Notes: generated by a model not told the origin, from the letters alone. A DNA stretch of 14,340 bases from Verrucomicrobiales bacterium (GCA_017853785.1 JAFMIX010000025.1:1-14340), one strand, 5' to 3'; positions 1 through 10,565 are shown, counted from the stretch's first letter. A program made the numbers and translations.

Positions 1-3
1 AAG

Positions 4-249
4 CTAGACTTTTTTCTTCTTCTTCGCGGCAGCCTCGGCCTGGGCGGCCTGGGTCTTGGCGAGGCGCTGTTGGAACTTGTCCACGCGGCCGGCGGTGTCC
101 ACGAACTTCTGCTGGCCGGTGTAGAACGGATGGCAGACGTTGCAGATGCCCAAAATCACGGTCTGCTTGGTGGAGCGAGTCTTGATGACGTTGCCACAGG
201 CACAACGGATTTCCGCGTCCACATACTTCGGATGAATATCAGCTTTCAT
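4..249 (-). CDS. rpmE: 50S ribosomal protein L31
   Basis: Structural protein of the large ribosomal subunit. The 81-residue product opens MKADIHPKY and carries the four cysteines of the zinc-binding (C+) form of L31: C16 and C18, then C36 and C39 in CNVCHPFYTG. The C-terminus is an Ala/Lys-rich tail ending in five lysines and a valine, longer than in the shortest L31 proteins. The open frame extends to 288, but the start at 247-249 gives the canonical N-terminus, so the 13 upstream codons are not used. It lies downstream of rnhC on the same strand with an 87-nt gap that holds a GC-rich hairpin. No clear Shine-Dalgarno precedes it. Retention of all four cysteines suggests the zinc-replete paralogue and not the C- stress form. 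Confidence 0.96.
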   Translation of the reverse strand: MKADIHPKYVDAEIRCACGNVIKTRSTKQTVILGICNVCHPFYTGQQKFVDTAGRVDKFQQRLAKTQAAQAEAAAKKKKKV

Positions 250-301
250 AAAGGCCGAGTAAGGTAGCAGCCGCGTGCCGGATGACAAGCTGGAATTTAA
301 G

Positions 302-335
302 CCGGGGCGGTCAAGCGGGAGCAGCAGCCGCCCGG
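302..335 (-). terminator. GC-rich hairpin between rnhC and rpmE
   Basis: On the minus strand CCGGGCGG (328-335) can pair with CCGCCCCGG (302-310) with one bulge, giving an 8-bp stem 2 nt beyond the rnhC stop. Only an A/T-rich stretch follows (cttaaatt), without a proper U-run. It may be a weak terminator, an attenuator before rpmE, or a processing hairpin. Confidence 0.35.
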
Positions 336-336
336 T

Positions 337-1311
337 TCATTTAGCGGTCCGACCCCGCCGCCATGCCGTCTTCGGCGGCTCCGGCAGGCCTTGCGCCCGC
401 AAAGCCGTGCGGAAATGCAGTTTGGCTGCCTCGCCCAGCTTGGCCGCGCCGAACTTTTCCATAAATTCCTTCGCCGCGGCGTCCACGGCGGCCGACGCAC
501 CCTTGGGCAGCTTCACGCCAAACTTCTTCTCCAACGCCGCGAGGCGCTTCACAAATTCATCCCGCGCCAGAATCGAAGCCGCCGCCACCGCGATATCTTC
601 TTCCGCCTTGTGCCGCTGCACCAGTTCGATTTCGCGGCCCAAAGTCATCAGCGCCTTGCCCACCACGTCCTTGCTCGCCGCGAACTGGTCACTGATCGCG
701 CGCACTGGCGGCGGGTTCATGCGATGACGCTGACCCATGAGATTCTCGATGACCCGCGCGTGGCCCCACGCCAGCAGGTGGTTCACGCTTTTGAAGCTCG
801 TGTAAAGCCGGTTGTAAGCCTCGTTGCCGATGGGCACGACCGATGTCAAGCAGCCGGGAGTCTCGCGGATGAGTTCGGCCAGTTCACAAATTTTCTTGTC
901 GCTGGAAATGTTCTTGGAATCGCGCACGCCCTTCTCCGACCACGCCTTGATGACGCTTTCGTTGACATACACGCCCGCCACGCAGAGTGGCCCGAAGAAA
1001 TCGCCCTTGCCGCTTTCGTCCACACCGATGCGCGGTAACAGCAGGACGGGATTCAAAACTGATTCGTAGCCAAGCGTGGCCTCCTTCAAAATCTCCGGCT
1101 CAAGCGTGAACTCAACGAACTCCCGCGTCGCTTTACCCTGCACAACGAGCTTGCCACTTTCGTAGAAGACCAAGTTGACCTTGTCCTTTTCCGCCGCAAA
1201 CCGCGCGTAAGCCACCGTGCGGAAACTCCAGCCGCGCTCGCGCAACAGGTTTTCCAGCGCGACAGCCTGCGCAGCGGTCAGCTTGCAAGTATGGGAATGG
1301 AACGGCGTCAC
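337..1311 (-). CDS. rnhC: Ribonuclease HIII
   Basis: Cleaves the RNA strand of RNA/DNA hybrids such as R-loops and primers in the cytoplasm. The N-terminal ~85 residues match the substrate-binding extension typical of RNase HIII (KLTAAQ...ENLLRERGW, then YESGKLVVQGK). The catalytic domain begins GVDESGKGDFFGPL at residues 96-109, where D98 and E99 are active-site acids; D208 (AISDQFA) and D239 (AEEDIAVAAASILAR) complete the acidic set. A conserved RDSK motif lies at 130-133. The 324-aa length fits the family. The frame is open up to a TTG at 1393-1395, which would add 28 basic residues. I prefer the GTG at 1309-1311 because it brings the N-terminus and active-site numbering in line with the family, but neither start has a good ribosome-binding site. 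The C-terminus, GLPEPPKTAWRRGRTAK, is basic. Confidence 0.93.
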   Translation of the reverse strand: MTPFHSHTCKLTAAQAVALENLLRERGWSFRTVAYARFAAEKDKVNLVFYESGKLVVQGKATREFVEFTLEPEILKEATLGYESVLNPVLLLPRIGVDESGKGDFFGPLCVAGVYVNESVIKAWSEKGVRDSKNISSDKKICELAELIRETPGCLTSVVPIGNEAYNRLYTSFKSVNHLLAWGHARVIENLMGQRHRMNPPPVRAISDQFAASKDVVGKALMTLGREIELVQRHKAEEDIAVAAASILARDEFVKRLAALEKKFGVKLPKGASAAVDAAAKEFMEKFGAAKLGEAAKLHFRTALRAQGLPEPPKTAWRRGRTAK

Positions 1312-1411
1312 AAGACGGGCTGCAGGGTAAGACTTGCGCCGCCGGGGCGCAACGAACTTGCGTTGGAATTTGGAAAAGGAAACTCCGGTCGGCAATCACC
1401 GGGAATTACCT

Positions 1412-2392
1412 TCACGCTTCCGCCGCCTGCCGCGCCAGCTCTTGGCAAGCCGGGGCGATTTGATTCATTTTCCAGCGGACCTCGATGTTGATCGCGCCCG
1501 CGTAGCCCCGCTTCCGCAAAACCTTGAAGAACGGCCGGAAATCATCGCCGACCACGCCCGGAATGGTGCGGTTCTTTTTCTCCGCGATCTCAATGTGCGC
1601 CACCACGTCCATCGCGGCGGAGAGATCCTCCGGCGTGTCGCCCATGCACGCCATGTGATAAAGGTCGACCAGCAGCCGGATGTGCGGCAGTCCGCTGAAC
1701 CAATGTACCGCGTTGATCTGATGGCACATCGAGCGACCCGCGATGCCGGAGGAATATGGCCAGAACAGACGGTATTCGAGATGCTTTCGCGGATTCCAAG
1801 CGGCTTCGGGTCGGTCCAACTGATACCATTTCCCGTCCGTGTCGCTCTCCTTGAGTGCGGCCACCAATTCGGGCCGCTCCGCCGTTGGGAACTGATTTGA
1901 ATGACCCGATCCGATGCCTTGGTCACCTTCAACGCGTGCCGCGCATCCGCCATCATCTCGGCAAAAGGCTTCTCGCAATAGACATCACAACCCGCCTGCA
2001 CCGCCTCGGCCAGATGCAGCGCATGCTGGAAATCCGCGGTGGAGATCAGCACCGCATCCGGGCGCGCCTTTTCGTAAAGCTCCTCGTGGTTGCGATAGCT
2101 GGGGACGGTGGCGGTAAAAAATTTTCTTCAACCACGCGGCGGCTTCCTCGCGACGACGGCTCTACAAATCAGACACGCCTACGAACTCAACATTCATCTC
2201 CGTCGCCAGCGCCTTCACGGCCGGTCCGAGCGCGGTCCGGAAGCGGTCGGAGAAACCGACGATGCCAAGCCGCAGCCGGTCGTTAACCCCGACCACGCGC
2301 GCCGCGCTGCGGGCAGCGGAGGCAAAAGCGGCCAGCGCGGCAAAACCGGCGGTGGCTTGGGCGGTGCGTTGGATGAAAGTGCGGCGGTTCAG
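1412..2392 (-). pseudogene. Decayed Gfo/Idh/MocA oxidoreductase fused to a sugar-phosphate isomerase/epimerase tail
   Basis: Two gene remnants are joined. The 5' part encodes a Tat-like signal (NRRTFIQRTAQ..., codon 1 now CTG at 2390-2392) and the start of a Rossmann domain (LRLGIVGF). It is stopped by TAG at 2162-2164 and frameshifted in the A/T run near 2116-2125. It continues in another frame with VLISTADFQHALHLAEAV and the family's EKP motif (CEKPFA, 1963-1980), ending at QISSQRRSGPN. Near 1870-1890 it jumps back to the first frame at RPELVAALKESDTD and PRKHLEYRLFWPYSSG. Residues normally lying between those two blocks are missing. At about 1681/1682, GLPH runs directly into RLLVDLYHMA, GVVGDDFRPFF and GYAGAINIEVRW, the C-terminal part of an AP-endonuclease-2-fold sugar isomerase. 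These two families are often neighbours, so a deletion probably fused adjacent genes. No function is expected. Confidence 0.88.
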
Positions 2393-2696
2393 GTTATTCT
2401 TGATTTGGTTGGTGCGGATTATTATCGGGCCACCGACGGCCGATGGGACGGGCGGCGGCGGGCGCTTGAGGTGCTCGTATTTAAGTCAAGACCGGAGGGA
2501 AAGCCCACGGGGGGATTTTGCCACTGGCATTCCCCAACGTGCGTCACGGTAATGGCGTCGCCGCAGCGGCGCTGCAGGTATTCCCTGCGGGAACGAGTTC
2601 CCGCCTTGTTCCCGCGCGGTTGTCTGATACTGTTCGCGCCCGATGAAATTCATTTTCCATTCCCATCGGCTTGTGTCCATTCGTGGTTAACCCGCC
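2393..2696. other. Gene-free stretch with palindromic G/C repeat and a shared upstream phrase
   Basis: No convincing coding sequence lies between the pseudogene and uup. The stretch contains a perfect 8-bp inverted repeat GCGGGAAC-ga-GTTCCCGC at 2587-2604, with a third half-site (GTTCCCGC) at 2608-2615. It also holds the phrase CCATTCGTGGTTAA at 2677-2690, six bases before the uup start, which recurs elsewhere in the window. No clear -10/-35 pair or ribosome-binding site is visible. It must hold the uup promoter and any remaining control region of the pseudogene. Confidence 0.5.
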
Positions 2697-4598
2697 ATGC
2701 CCTCCATACTCACCGCCACCGAAGTCTCCGTCCACTACGGCGACCGCGCCGTACTCGACCACGCCACGCTCGGCATCCAGGACGGCGACCGTATCGGCCT
2801 AGTCGGGCGCAACGGCTGCGGCAAGACGACGTTCCTGAAACTGCTCGCCGGGTTGCAGTCGCCGGACGAGGGCGATGTGAGCCAGCAACGCGATTTGGTC
2901 GTGAGTTATCTGCCGCAGGATTTCATGCTCGATGCGACGAAGAGCGTGGATGAAAATATCCGCGCCGGCGGCCAGCATGTGCTGAACCTCATCGCGGAAT
3001 TTGAATCGCTGCCGCACGACTCCAGGCGGCACGAAGAATTGGAACATCGCATCCAGGCGCTCGACGGCTGGACGCTCGATCGCCGCATCGAGGTGGCGAT
3101 GGCACACCTGAACTGCCCGCCGCCTGACCGGCGCATCGAGTCGCTTTCCGGCGGCGAGAAGCGGCGCGTAGCATTGTGCCGCGCGATCGTTTCGCGCCCG
3201 GACTTTCTGCTGCTCGACGAGCCGACGAACCATCTCGACCCAGAATCCATCGAGTGGGTGGCGGAGTTTCTGGAAAGTTTCGGCGGCTCGTTCCTCGTCG
3301 TCACGCACGACCGCTATTTTCTCGATCGCGTGGTGAACCGCATCGTGGAACTGTGCGACGGCAAGTTCTGGTCGCACCACGGAAATTACACCGATTACCT
3401 GCTCGCCAAAGCCGAACGGCAGGAAGCCGACGCCGTGGTGGAACACAAGCGCCAGATGTTCCTGAAAAAGGAACTCGCGTGGGTGCGCCAAGGCCCGCGC
3501 GCGCAACGCACCAAGCAGAAGGACCGCTTCGAGCGTTACTACGAGGTCGCCGCGCAGGACGGCCCGGTGATCGAGGAAGACGTGGAGCTGTGCATCCCAC
3601 CGCCGCCGCAGCTCGGCAACCGCACGGTGGAGCTGACGAATCTCGGGGTGGAGCTGGGCGGGCGGAAATTGTTTTCCGGTTTCAGCTTCGCCTTCGAGAA
3701 CGGCAAGCGCGTTGGCGTCTGCGGGCGGAACGGGCTCGGCAAAACCACGTTGCTGAAAATCATGATCGGCCAGCTTCAGCCGAGGGAAGGCACGGTGAAG
3801 ATCGGCCCGCTCACGAAGTTCAACTACGTGGACCAGGGCCGGCTGCAGCTCAACGAGAACCGCACCGTGCTGGACGAGGTCGCCGACGGCACGGAGTTCG
3901 TGCAATGGGGCGAGGCGAAGCTGTCGGTGCGATCGTATCTCAAGCGGTTTCTGTTTGCCGACGACCGCATCATGACGCAGGTGAAAAAACTTTCCGGCGG
4001 CGAACGCAGCCGGCTGTTACTCGCTCGGATCCTGAAAAGCGGCGGCAACTTCCTCATCCTCGACGAGCCGACGAACGACCTGGACCTGCCGACGTTGCGC
4101 GTGCTGGAGGAGGCGCTCATCGCGTTCCCCGGCGTCGTGTGCGTGGTGAGCCACGACCGTTATTTCCTGAACCGCGTCTGCACAGACGTGCTGGCGTTCG
4201 AGGGCGATGGCCGCATCGCCCACAGCGTCGGTGACTACGATTATTATCTGGAAAAAAAACAGAAAGCCCTCGCCGCCGCCGAGCGCCAGAACGCGGCCAT
4301 CCTCGCCACAAACAAGGCCGTCGCGGCGAAAGCCGAAGCGGCGAAAGCTCCAAACAAACCGCGCAAACTCTCCTTCAAGGAGCAGCGCGAACTGAACGGC
4401 ATCGAGGCGCAGATCCACGGCTACGAGGCGGAGGTCGCGCGCATCGAGACATTGTTCGCGCAGCCGGATTTCTTCCGCAAGAACGGCGCGCAAGCCACGC
4501 AACTCACCGTTGAGCTCGAAACCGCCAAGGAAGCCGCCACAAAACTCTACGCCCGCTGGGAGGAGTTGGAGGCGATCAAGGCAGCGAGCGCGGCCTGA
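2697..4598 (+). CDS. uup: ABC-F family ATPase, Uup type
   Basis: Soluble tandem ATPase without membrane domains. Family members act on ribosomes, and Uup is additionally linked to branched-DNA intermediates and suppression of precise transposon excision. Of 633 residues, the first ABC domain has Walker A GRNGCGKTT (37-45), signature LSGGE (150-154) and Walker B LLLDEPTNHLD (171-181). The second has Walker A GRNGLGKTT (343-351), signature LSGGE (432-436) and Walker B LILDEPTNDLD (453-463). Between them lies the charged ABC-F linker. After about residue 545 an Ala/Lys-rich stretch leads to LSFKEQRELNGIEAQI and a C-terminal coiled coil, which marks the Uup subgroup over EttA or YheS. All motifs are intact. 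No Shine-Dalgarno is visible. The DUF2892 gene starts 20 nt downstream, so the two may be cotranscribed. Confidence 0.93.
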   Translation: MPSILTATEVSVHYGDRAVLDHATLGIQDGDRIGLVGRNGCGKTTFLKLLAGLQSPDEGDVSQQRDLVVSYLPQDFMLDATKSVDENIRAGGQHVLNLIAEFESLPHDSRRHEELEHRIQALDGWTLDRRIEVAMAHLNCPPPDRRIESLSGGEKRRVALCRAIVSRPDFLLLDEPTNHLDPESIEWVAEFLESFGGSFLVVTHDRYFLDRVVNRIVELCDGKFWSHHGNYTDYLLAKAERQEADAVVEHKRQMFLKKELAWVRQGPRAQRTKQKDRFERYYEVAAQDGPVIEEDVELCIPPPPQLGNRTVELTNLGVELGGRKLFSGFSFAFENGKRVGVCGRNGLGKTTLLKIMIGQLQPREGTVKIGPLTKFNYVDQGRLQLNENRTVLDEVADGTEFVQWGEAKLSVRSYLKRFLFADDRIMTQVKKLSGGERSRLLLARILKSGGNFLILDEPTNDLDLPTLRVLEEALIAFPGVVCVVSHDRYFLNRVCTDVLAFEGDGRIAHSVGDYDYYLEKKQKALAAAERQNAAILATNKAVAAKAEAAKAPNKPRKLSFKEQRELNGIEAQIHGYEAEVARIETLFAQPDFFRKNGAQATQLTVELETAKEAATKLYARWEELEAIKAASAA

Positions 4599-4618
4599 GG
4601 CAGAGCCCCTGTTTGTTC

Positions 4619-4828
4619 ATGGCAAAATTCTTTCAACCGAACATCGAGCGCAAGGGGCGCATCATCCGGGCGGTCATCGGGCTGGTGTTCTTCGTGGCGG
4701 CGCTCATCGTCGGCCAATCCGCGTGGTGGGCGGGGCTGGTGCTGGGTGCGGGCGCGGCGTTCACCTGGTTTGAAGCGGCGCGCGGCTGGTGCGCCGCCCG
4801 CGCCTGCGGCATCAAGACGAAGTATTGA
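4619..4828 (+). CDS. DUF2892 (YgaP-type transmembrane) family membrane protein
   Basis: Small inner-membrane protein of 69 residues. Two hydrophobic segments are visible: about residues 17-34 (IIRAVIGLVFFVAALIVG) and 36-53 (around WWAGLVLGAGAAFTWFEA). They are followed by GWCAARACGIKTKY. An N-terminal NIERKGRIIR, two helices and a Cys-containing tail match the DUF2892 domain found alone or at the C-terminus of rhodanese-like YgaP. The two cysteines near the end (GWC..., ACG) are typical, but their role is not established. The ATG at 4619 is preferred to the TTG at 4613. It follows uup by 20 nt on the same strand and probably shares its transcript. Confidence 0.8.
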   Translation: MAKFFQPNIERKGRIIRAVIGLVFFVAALIVGQSAWWAGLVLGAGAAFTWFEAARGWCAARACGIKTKY

Positions 4829-4889
4829 ACGCGTCGGCGGCGATACGGCGCTGGATTGTCTCCGCAGGCGTTGCGGGCGGGCGCGGCAG

Positions 4890-5044
4890 ATGACCAGCGT
4901 GCCGGGCGTGTTCGCCGGCGGCGATGCCTCCCGCGAGCGAGCTTGGTCGTTCATGCGGTCCGCGCCGGCCGCAAAGCGGCGCTGAAAATCCACCGCTACC
5001 TGAGCGCGCCGAAGCAAACCGAAGCCTTGCCACAGCCCGGTTGA
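4890..5044 (+). pseudogene. Remnant of the C-terminus of a GltD-like FAD/NAD(P) oxidoreductase
   Basis: Only about 50 codons remain recognisable. One frame gives MTSVPGVFAGGDASRE, the second FAD-binding motif seen near the end of glutamate-synthase small-subunit (GltD)-type flavoproteins. A frameshift at about 4930-4940 moves to a second frame reading RASLVVHAVRAGRKAALKIH then RYLSAP and ending at TGA 5042-5044. Read together they reproduce the usual GDASRGASLVV...GRKAA..I ending of the family. Nothing recognisable of the upstream FAD/NAD domains is present, although the open sequence back to 4829 may include scrambled remains. The fragment is too short to function and appears to be the stub of a large deletion between the DUF2892 gene and the Cys-rich gene. 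Confidence 0.75.
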
Positions 5045-5186
5045 CCGCCACAGATTCGGTGCGTTTATCCGGGTGGACGCTTCGGGAGGAAGCGGTTACC
5101 TTGGCGGCGGATTCAATCCTTGCTCGGCGGCCGGACGGTCGAGCGGAGCAAAGGTAGATTCCATCAACCAAACAAATACCATCATC

Positions 5187-5381
5187 ATGAAGACCATCAA
5201 AGTCCTCGCCCTGCTCGTTTGCGCCTCGGCGCTGTTCGTCACCGGCTGCTGCTCGACCTGCTGCGGAAAGAAAGCCAGTTGCTCCAGCGCCACCGCCTGT
5301 GCGAAACCGTCCTGCGCGATGAAATGCTGCGTTGACGCCAAGACCGACTGCGCCAAGTGCCCCAAGTGTAGCACGAAGTAA
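5187..5381 (+). CDS. Small cysteine-rich predicted lipoprotein
   Basis: Sixty-four residues, not assigned to a named family. The N-terminus (MKTIKVLALLVCASALFVTGC) is a classic signal sequence ending in a lipobox-like VTGC, so the product is probably lipidated at that cysteine and held on a membrane. The mature part has 12 cysteines in about 44 residues, arranged as CC, CxxCC, KCC and CxKCPKC clusters with lysines and serines between. This suits binding of soft metal ions or many disulfides, but no specific metal can be inferred. The ATG at 5187 is chosen because the signal sequence starts there; no Shine-Dalgarno is visible. It lies 240 nt before a second exported Cys-rich gene and is followed by a weak hairpin with a T-run. 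Confidence 0.75.
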   Translation: MKTIKVLALLVCASALFVTGCCSTCCGKKASCSSATACAKPSCAMKCCVDAKTDCAKCPKCSTK

Positions 5382-5404
5382 GCTGCTGCCGTTCCTGCAA
5401 TCGA

Positions 5405-5431
5405 CCAGAGGTTCGCCTCGGGCCGGTTTTT
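5405..5431 (+). terminator. Probable weak Rho-independent terminator after the first Cys-rich gene
   Basis: CCAGAGG-TTCG-CCTCGGG (5405-5422) folds with a UUCG tetraloop, four closing pairs, one A-G mismatch and two further G-C pairs. CCGG and a run of five T (5427-5431) follow. It starts 23 nt past the stop codon. The stem is short, so read-through towards the next gene is likely. Confidence 0.45.
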
Positions 5432-5621
5432 GCTTTGCCACGCCTAGCTTTTGGGAATAAATGCGCTAAATAAAATAAGCTTGAACAATCTGCCCGATAA
5501 GTGGTCAGATTTCCACGGACGCCCTTATATCAGAATCACAGCCCGGCAAGCCCGGGTGAGGTTTCGGTCGGAGCGGCCATTAACCGGCGGTCAACCCGCC
5601 ACAACAACAAAGGCAACATCA

Positions 5622-5831
5622 ATGAAGTCCATCAAACTGTTTCTCGTCATCGCGGCGGCTCTGGCCGTCTGCACCAGCGGCGCCTTAGCGCACTGCGGCT
5701 CCTGCGGCGCCGACAAAGCCAAGAAAGAAGGCAAGTGCGGCAGTCACAAGTGCTGCGCCGAAGCCAAGAAGGCCGGCAAGGCCTGCGAAAAGTGCGCCCC
5801 CAAGGAAGATAAGAAGGAAGCGGCGAAGTAA
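5622..5831 (+). CDS. Small exported cysteine/lysine-rich protein
   Basis: Sixty-nine residues, no named family recognised. The signal peptide is about residues 1-23 (MKSIKLFLVIAAALAVCTSG then ALA), with a predicted AxA cleavage site before HCGSCGADK, so the mature protein should be periplasmic or secreted. The mature 46 residues hold seven cysteines, including HCGSC, KCC and CEKC, in a very Lys/Ala-rich background ending KEAAK. The layout resembles the lipoprotein encoded upstream (MKxIK start, Cys pairs, Lys-rich), suggesting related or duplicated genes, but this one has no lipobox. AAAGG at 5609-5613 is a plausible ribosome-binding site. A very strong terminator follows the stop. Metal binding is an inference from composition. 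Confidence 0.72.
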   Translation: MKSIKLFLVIAAALAVCTSGALAHCGSCGADKAKKEGKCGSHKCCAEAKKAGKACEKCAPKEDKKEAAK

Positions 5832-5838
5832 TAATTGC

Positions 5839-5896
5839 TTCCGCCTTCGGGCGGAAATCAAGCGGCCCGGGCAAAATGCCCGGGCCGCTTTTTTAT
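5839..5896 (+). terminator. Tandem hairpin and strong Rho-independent terminator
   Basis: The first hairpin is TTCCGCC-TTCG-GGCGGAA (5839-5856), a 7-bp stem on a UUCG tetraloop. The second is a perfect 14-bp stem, 5860-5873 with 5877-5890 (core GCGGCCCGGGCA), around an AAA loop, running into TTTTTT. It closes the Cys-rich gene and insulates it from terC 40 nt further on. An A-run at the opposite side (5860-5861) is too short for strong bidirectional action. Confidence 0.92.
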
Positions 5897-5938
5897 TCGC
5901 GTTGACTTTGCGGCCGGATTTCCAAGTATTGCCGCCTC

Positions 5939-6700
5939 ATGGATTGGATCACCTCGCCCGAAATCTGGATCAGCCTGCTGACGCTGACCCTGCTCGAGAT
6001 CATTCTCGGCATAGATAACATCGTTTTCATCTCCATCCTCGCTGGCAAGTTGCCGCCGGAACAGCAGGCCAAGGCGCGCCAGACCGGCCTCATGCTCGCG
6101 CTCGTCACCCGCGTGCTGCTCCTGTGCGGCCTGGCGTGGATGGTCAAGCTCACCAAGCCGCTCTTCGAGATCCCCACGCTCGGCCTGCTCGCCCACCCGC
6201 ATCCTGTTTCCGGCCGCGACCTCATCCTCATCTTCGGCGGCCTCTTCCTGCTCTGGAAAAGCACCCACGAAATCCACGATAAACTCGAAGGCGAGGACGG
6301 GGCCGTCACCAGCCGCGTTGCGCCCACATTCGCCGCCGTGATCGTGCAGATTCTGCTGCTCGACATCGTCTTCTCGCTCGACTCCGTCATCACCGCGGTC
6401 GGCATGGCCAAATACCTTGGCGTGATGATCGCCGCGGTCATCATCGCGCTGCTGTTCATGCTCGTCTACGCGGGCAAGATCAGCGACTTCATCCACAAGC
6501 ACCCGTCGCTGAAAATGCTGGCGTTGAGCTTCCTGCTGCTCATCGGCTGTGCGCTCGTGGCGGAAGGCTTTCACAAGGAAATCCCGAAAGGCTACATCTA
6601 CTTCGCCATGGCCTTCTCCGTCGGCGTGGAGGCGTTGAACATCCGCACGCGGACAAAGAAGCAGCCCGCCCCGGTGGAGCTGCACCAGCCGTATCGGTGA
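5939..6700 (+). CDS. TerC family integral membrane protein
   Basis: Polytopic inner-membrane protein of 253 residues. The family exports or buffers metal ions, with Mn(II) shown for several members, and is named after tellurite-resistance TerC. Visible family signatures are LLEIILGIDNIVFIS near the N-terminus (E20, D26, N27) and the repeat-like LLLDIVFSLDSVITAVGM with D142 and D148. These are the two acidic membrane motifs expected in the transport path. At least six hydrophobic helices can be traced, ending at FAMAFSVGVEALNIRTRTKK. The start ATG lies 43 nt after a strong terminator, so the gene must have its own promoter in a very short space or rely on read-through. No yybP-ykoY-type Mn riboswitch can fit upstream. 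It is convergent with mfd. Confidence 0.9.
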   Translation: MDWITSPEIWISLLTLTLLEIILGIDNIVFISILAGKLPPEQQAKARQTGLMLALVTRVLLLCGLAWMVKLTKPLFEIPTLGLLAHPHPVSGRDLILIFGGLFLLWKSTHEIHDKLEGEDGAVTSRVAPTFAAVIVQILLLDIVFSLDSVITAVGMAKYLGVMIAAVIIALLFMLVYAGKISDFIHKHPSLKMLALSFLLLIGCALVAEGFHKEIPKGYIYFAMAFSVGVEALNIRTRTKKQPAPVELHQPYR

Positions 6701-6707
6701 ATTCCGC

Positions 6708-6774
6708 GTAGCAGCCGACTTGAGGAGGCTCTGACTTCTGCCTTTGAATTGAGCCTCCTTACGTCGGCTGCTAC
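6708..6774. repeat. 67-bp inverted-repeat element between terC and mfd
   Basis: The arms are 6708-6731 and 6751-6774, which pair over 24 positions with two mismatches around a 19-nt centre. The arm begins GTAGCAGCCGACTTGAGGAG and the other arm, read in reverse complement, begins GTAGCAGCCGACGTAAGGAG. It occupies nearly the whole gap between the convergent terC and mfd stops, so it could serve as a bidirectional terminator, though it lacks T-runs. Arm sequences of this kind recall dispersed small elements of Verrucomicrobiota genomes (from memory). GTAGCAGCCG recurs at 264-273. Confidence 0.8.
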
Positions 6775-6779
6775 CAGGC

Positions 6780-10136
<3,357 letters not shown>

Positions 10137-10178
10137 GCGCGGCCAATCTCGCAGCCGGAGCGCGCAGAGTCAATCAGT

Positions 10179-10565
10179 TCAATCCCAGATCCGATACGGC
10201 ATCACGTCGCGGTCCAGGAACATGCCGCAGCGCGGGCACTTGCCGGGCGCGGTCCAGACCTCGATGCGATGGCTCGGCGAAACGGGGCAAAGCGGCTTCA
10301 GCTCCAGCCACCGGGTGCGGCGCGGTTGGCCGAAGAGCAGCAGCGGCGGGCGAAAGGCATCGGGTGCGGGGAGCTTCTTGGCGGATTTTGGCGGTGCGGC
10401 CTCCGTGGTTTCCGCCACGCGCAAGCGCACGGTCACGTCATGCAACGCCCGGCAATCACGGCAACTCACGGTCTGGGTGACGCAGTGAAACCCCGTCTCG
10501 GTCGCGCCGGAAACGCGCGCTTGGTATTCGCAGCGCGGACAGGTGAAAGTGTAGACGCGGCCCAT
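10179..10565 (-). CDS. Zinc-ribbon protein of unknown function
   Basis: A 128-residue soluble protein, not recognised as a named family. Three cysteine pairs are visible: C9/C12 (FTCPRCEYQARV), C35/C38 (VSCRDCRALHDVTVRL, with C28 nearby) and C110/C113 (GKCPRCGMFLDRD). The first two look like one four-cysteine zinc ribbon. The third resembles a half-knuckle next to a C-terminal PYRIWD. A Pro/Ala-rich linker (about residues 65-85) separates the parts. The frame is open to 10700, but the start at 10565 gives MGRVYTFTCPRC and avoids overlap with the divergent gene at 10653. It lies 42 nt upstream of mfd on the same strand and may be cotranscribed with it. Nucleic-acid or protein binding is possible but not shown. 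Confidence 0.72.
   Translation of the reverse strand: MGRVYTFTCPRCEYQARVSGATETGFHCVTQTVSCRDCRALHDVTVRLRVAETTEAAPPKSAKKLPAPDAFRPPLLLFGQPRRTRWLELKPLCPVSPSHRIEVWTAPGKCPRCGMFLDRDVMPYRIWD

Noticed and set aside
391..1038. Plus-strand open frame opposite rnhC
   Set aside because: Antisense shadow of the RNase HIII catalytic domain, with no supporting motif.
2799..3905. Minus-strand open frame (368 codons) opposite uup
   Set aside because: It overlaps both Walker A sites and the ABC signatures of uup on the other strand; its His/Arg-rich sequence has no domain signature.
3176..4234. Plus-strand open frame (352 codons) inside uup in another frame
   Set aside because: Extremely Arg-rich and low complexity; the ABC-F reading explains the same DNA fully.
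5451..5476. Possible promoter (TTGGGA and TAAAAT) before the second Cys-rich gene
   Set aside because: The spacing is 14 bp and the -35 match is poor; the A/T-rich patch is suggestive, but I cannot support a promoter call.
5897..5938. Mn-sensing yybP-ykoY riboswitch upstream of terC
   Set aside because: Only 42 nt separate the terminator from the start codon, which is too short for the aptamer, and none of its motifs are seen.
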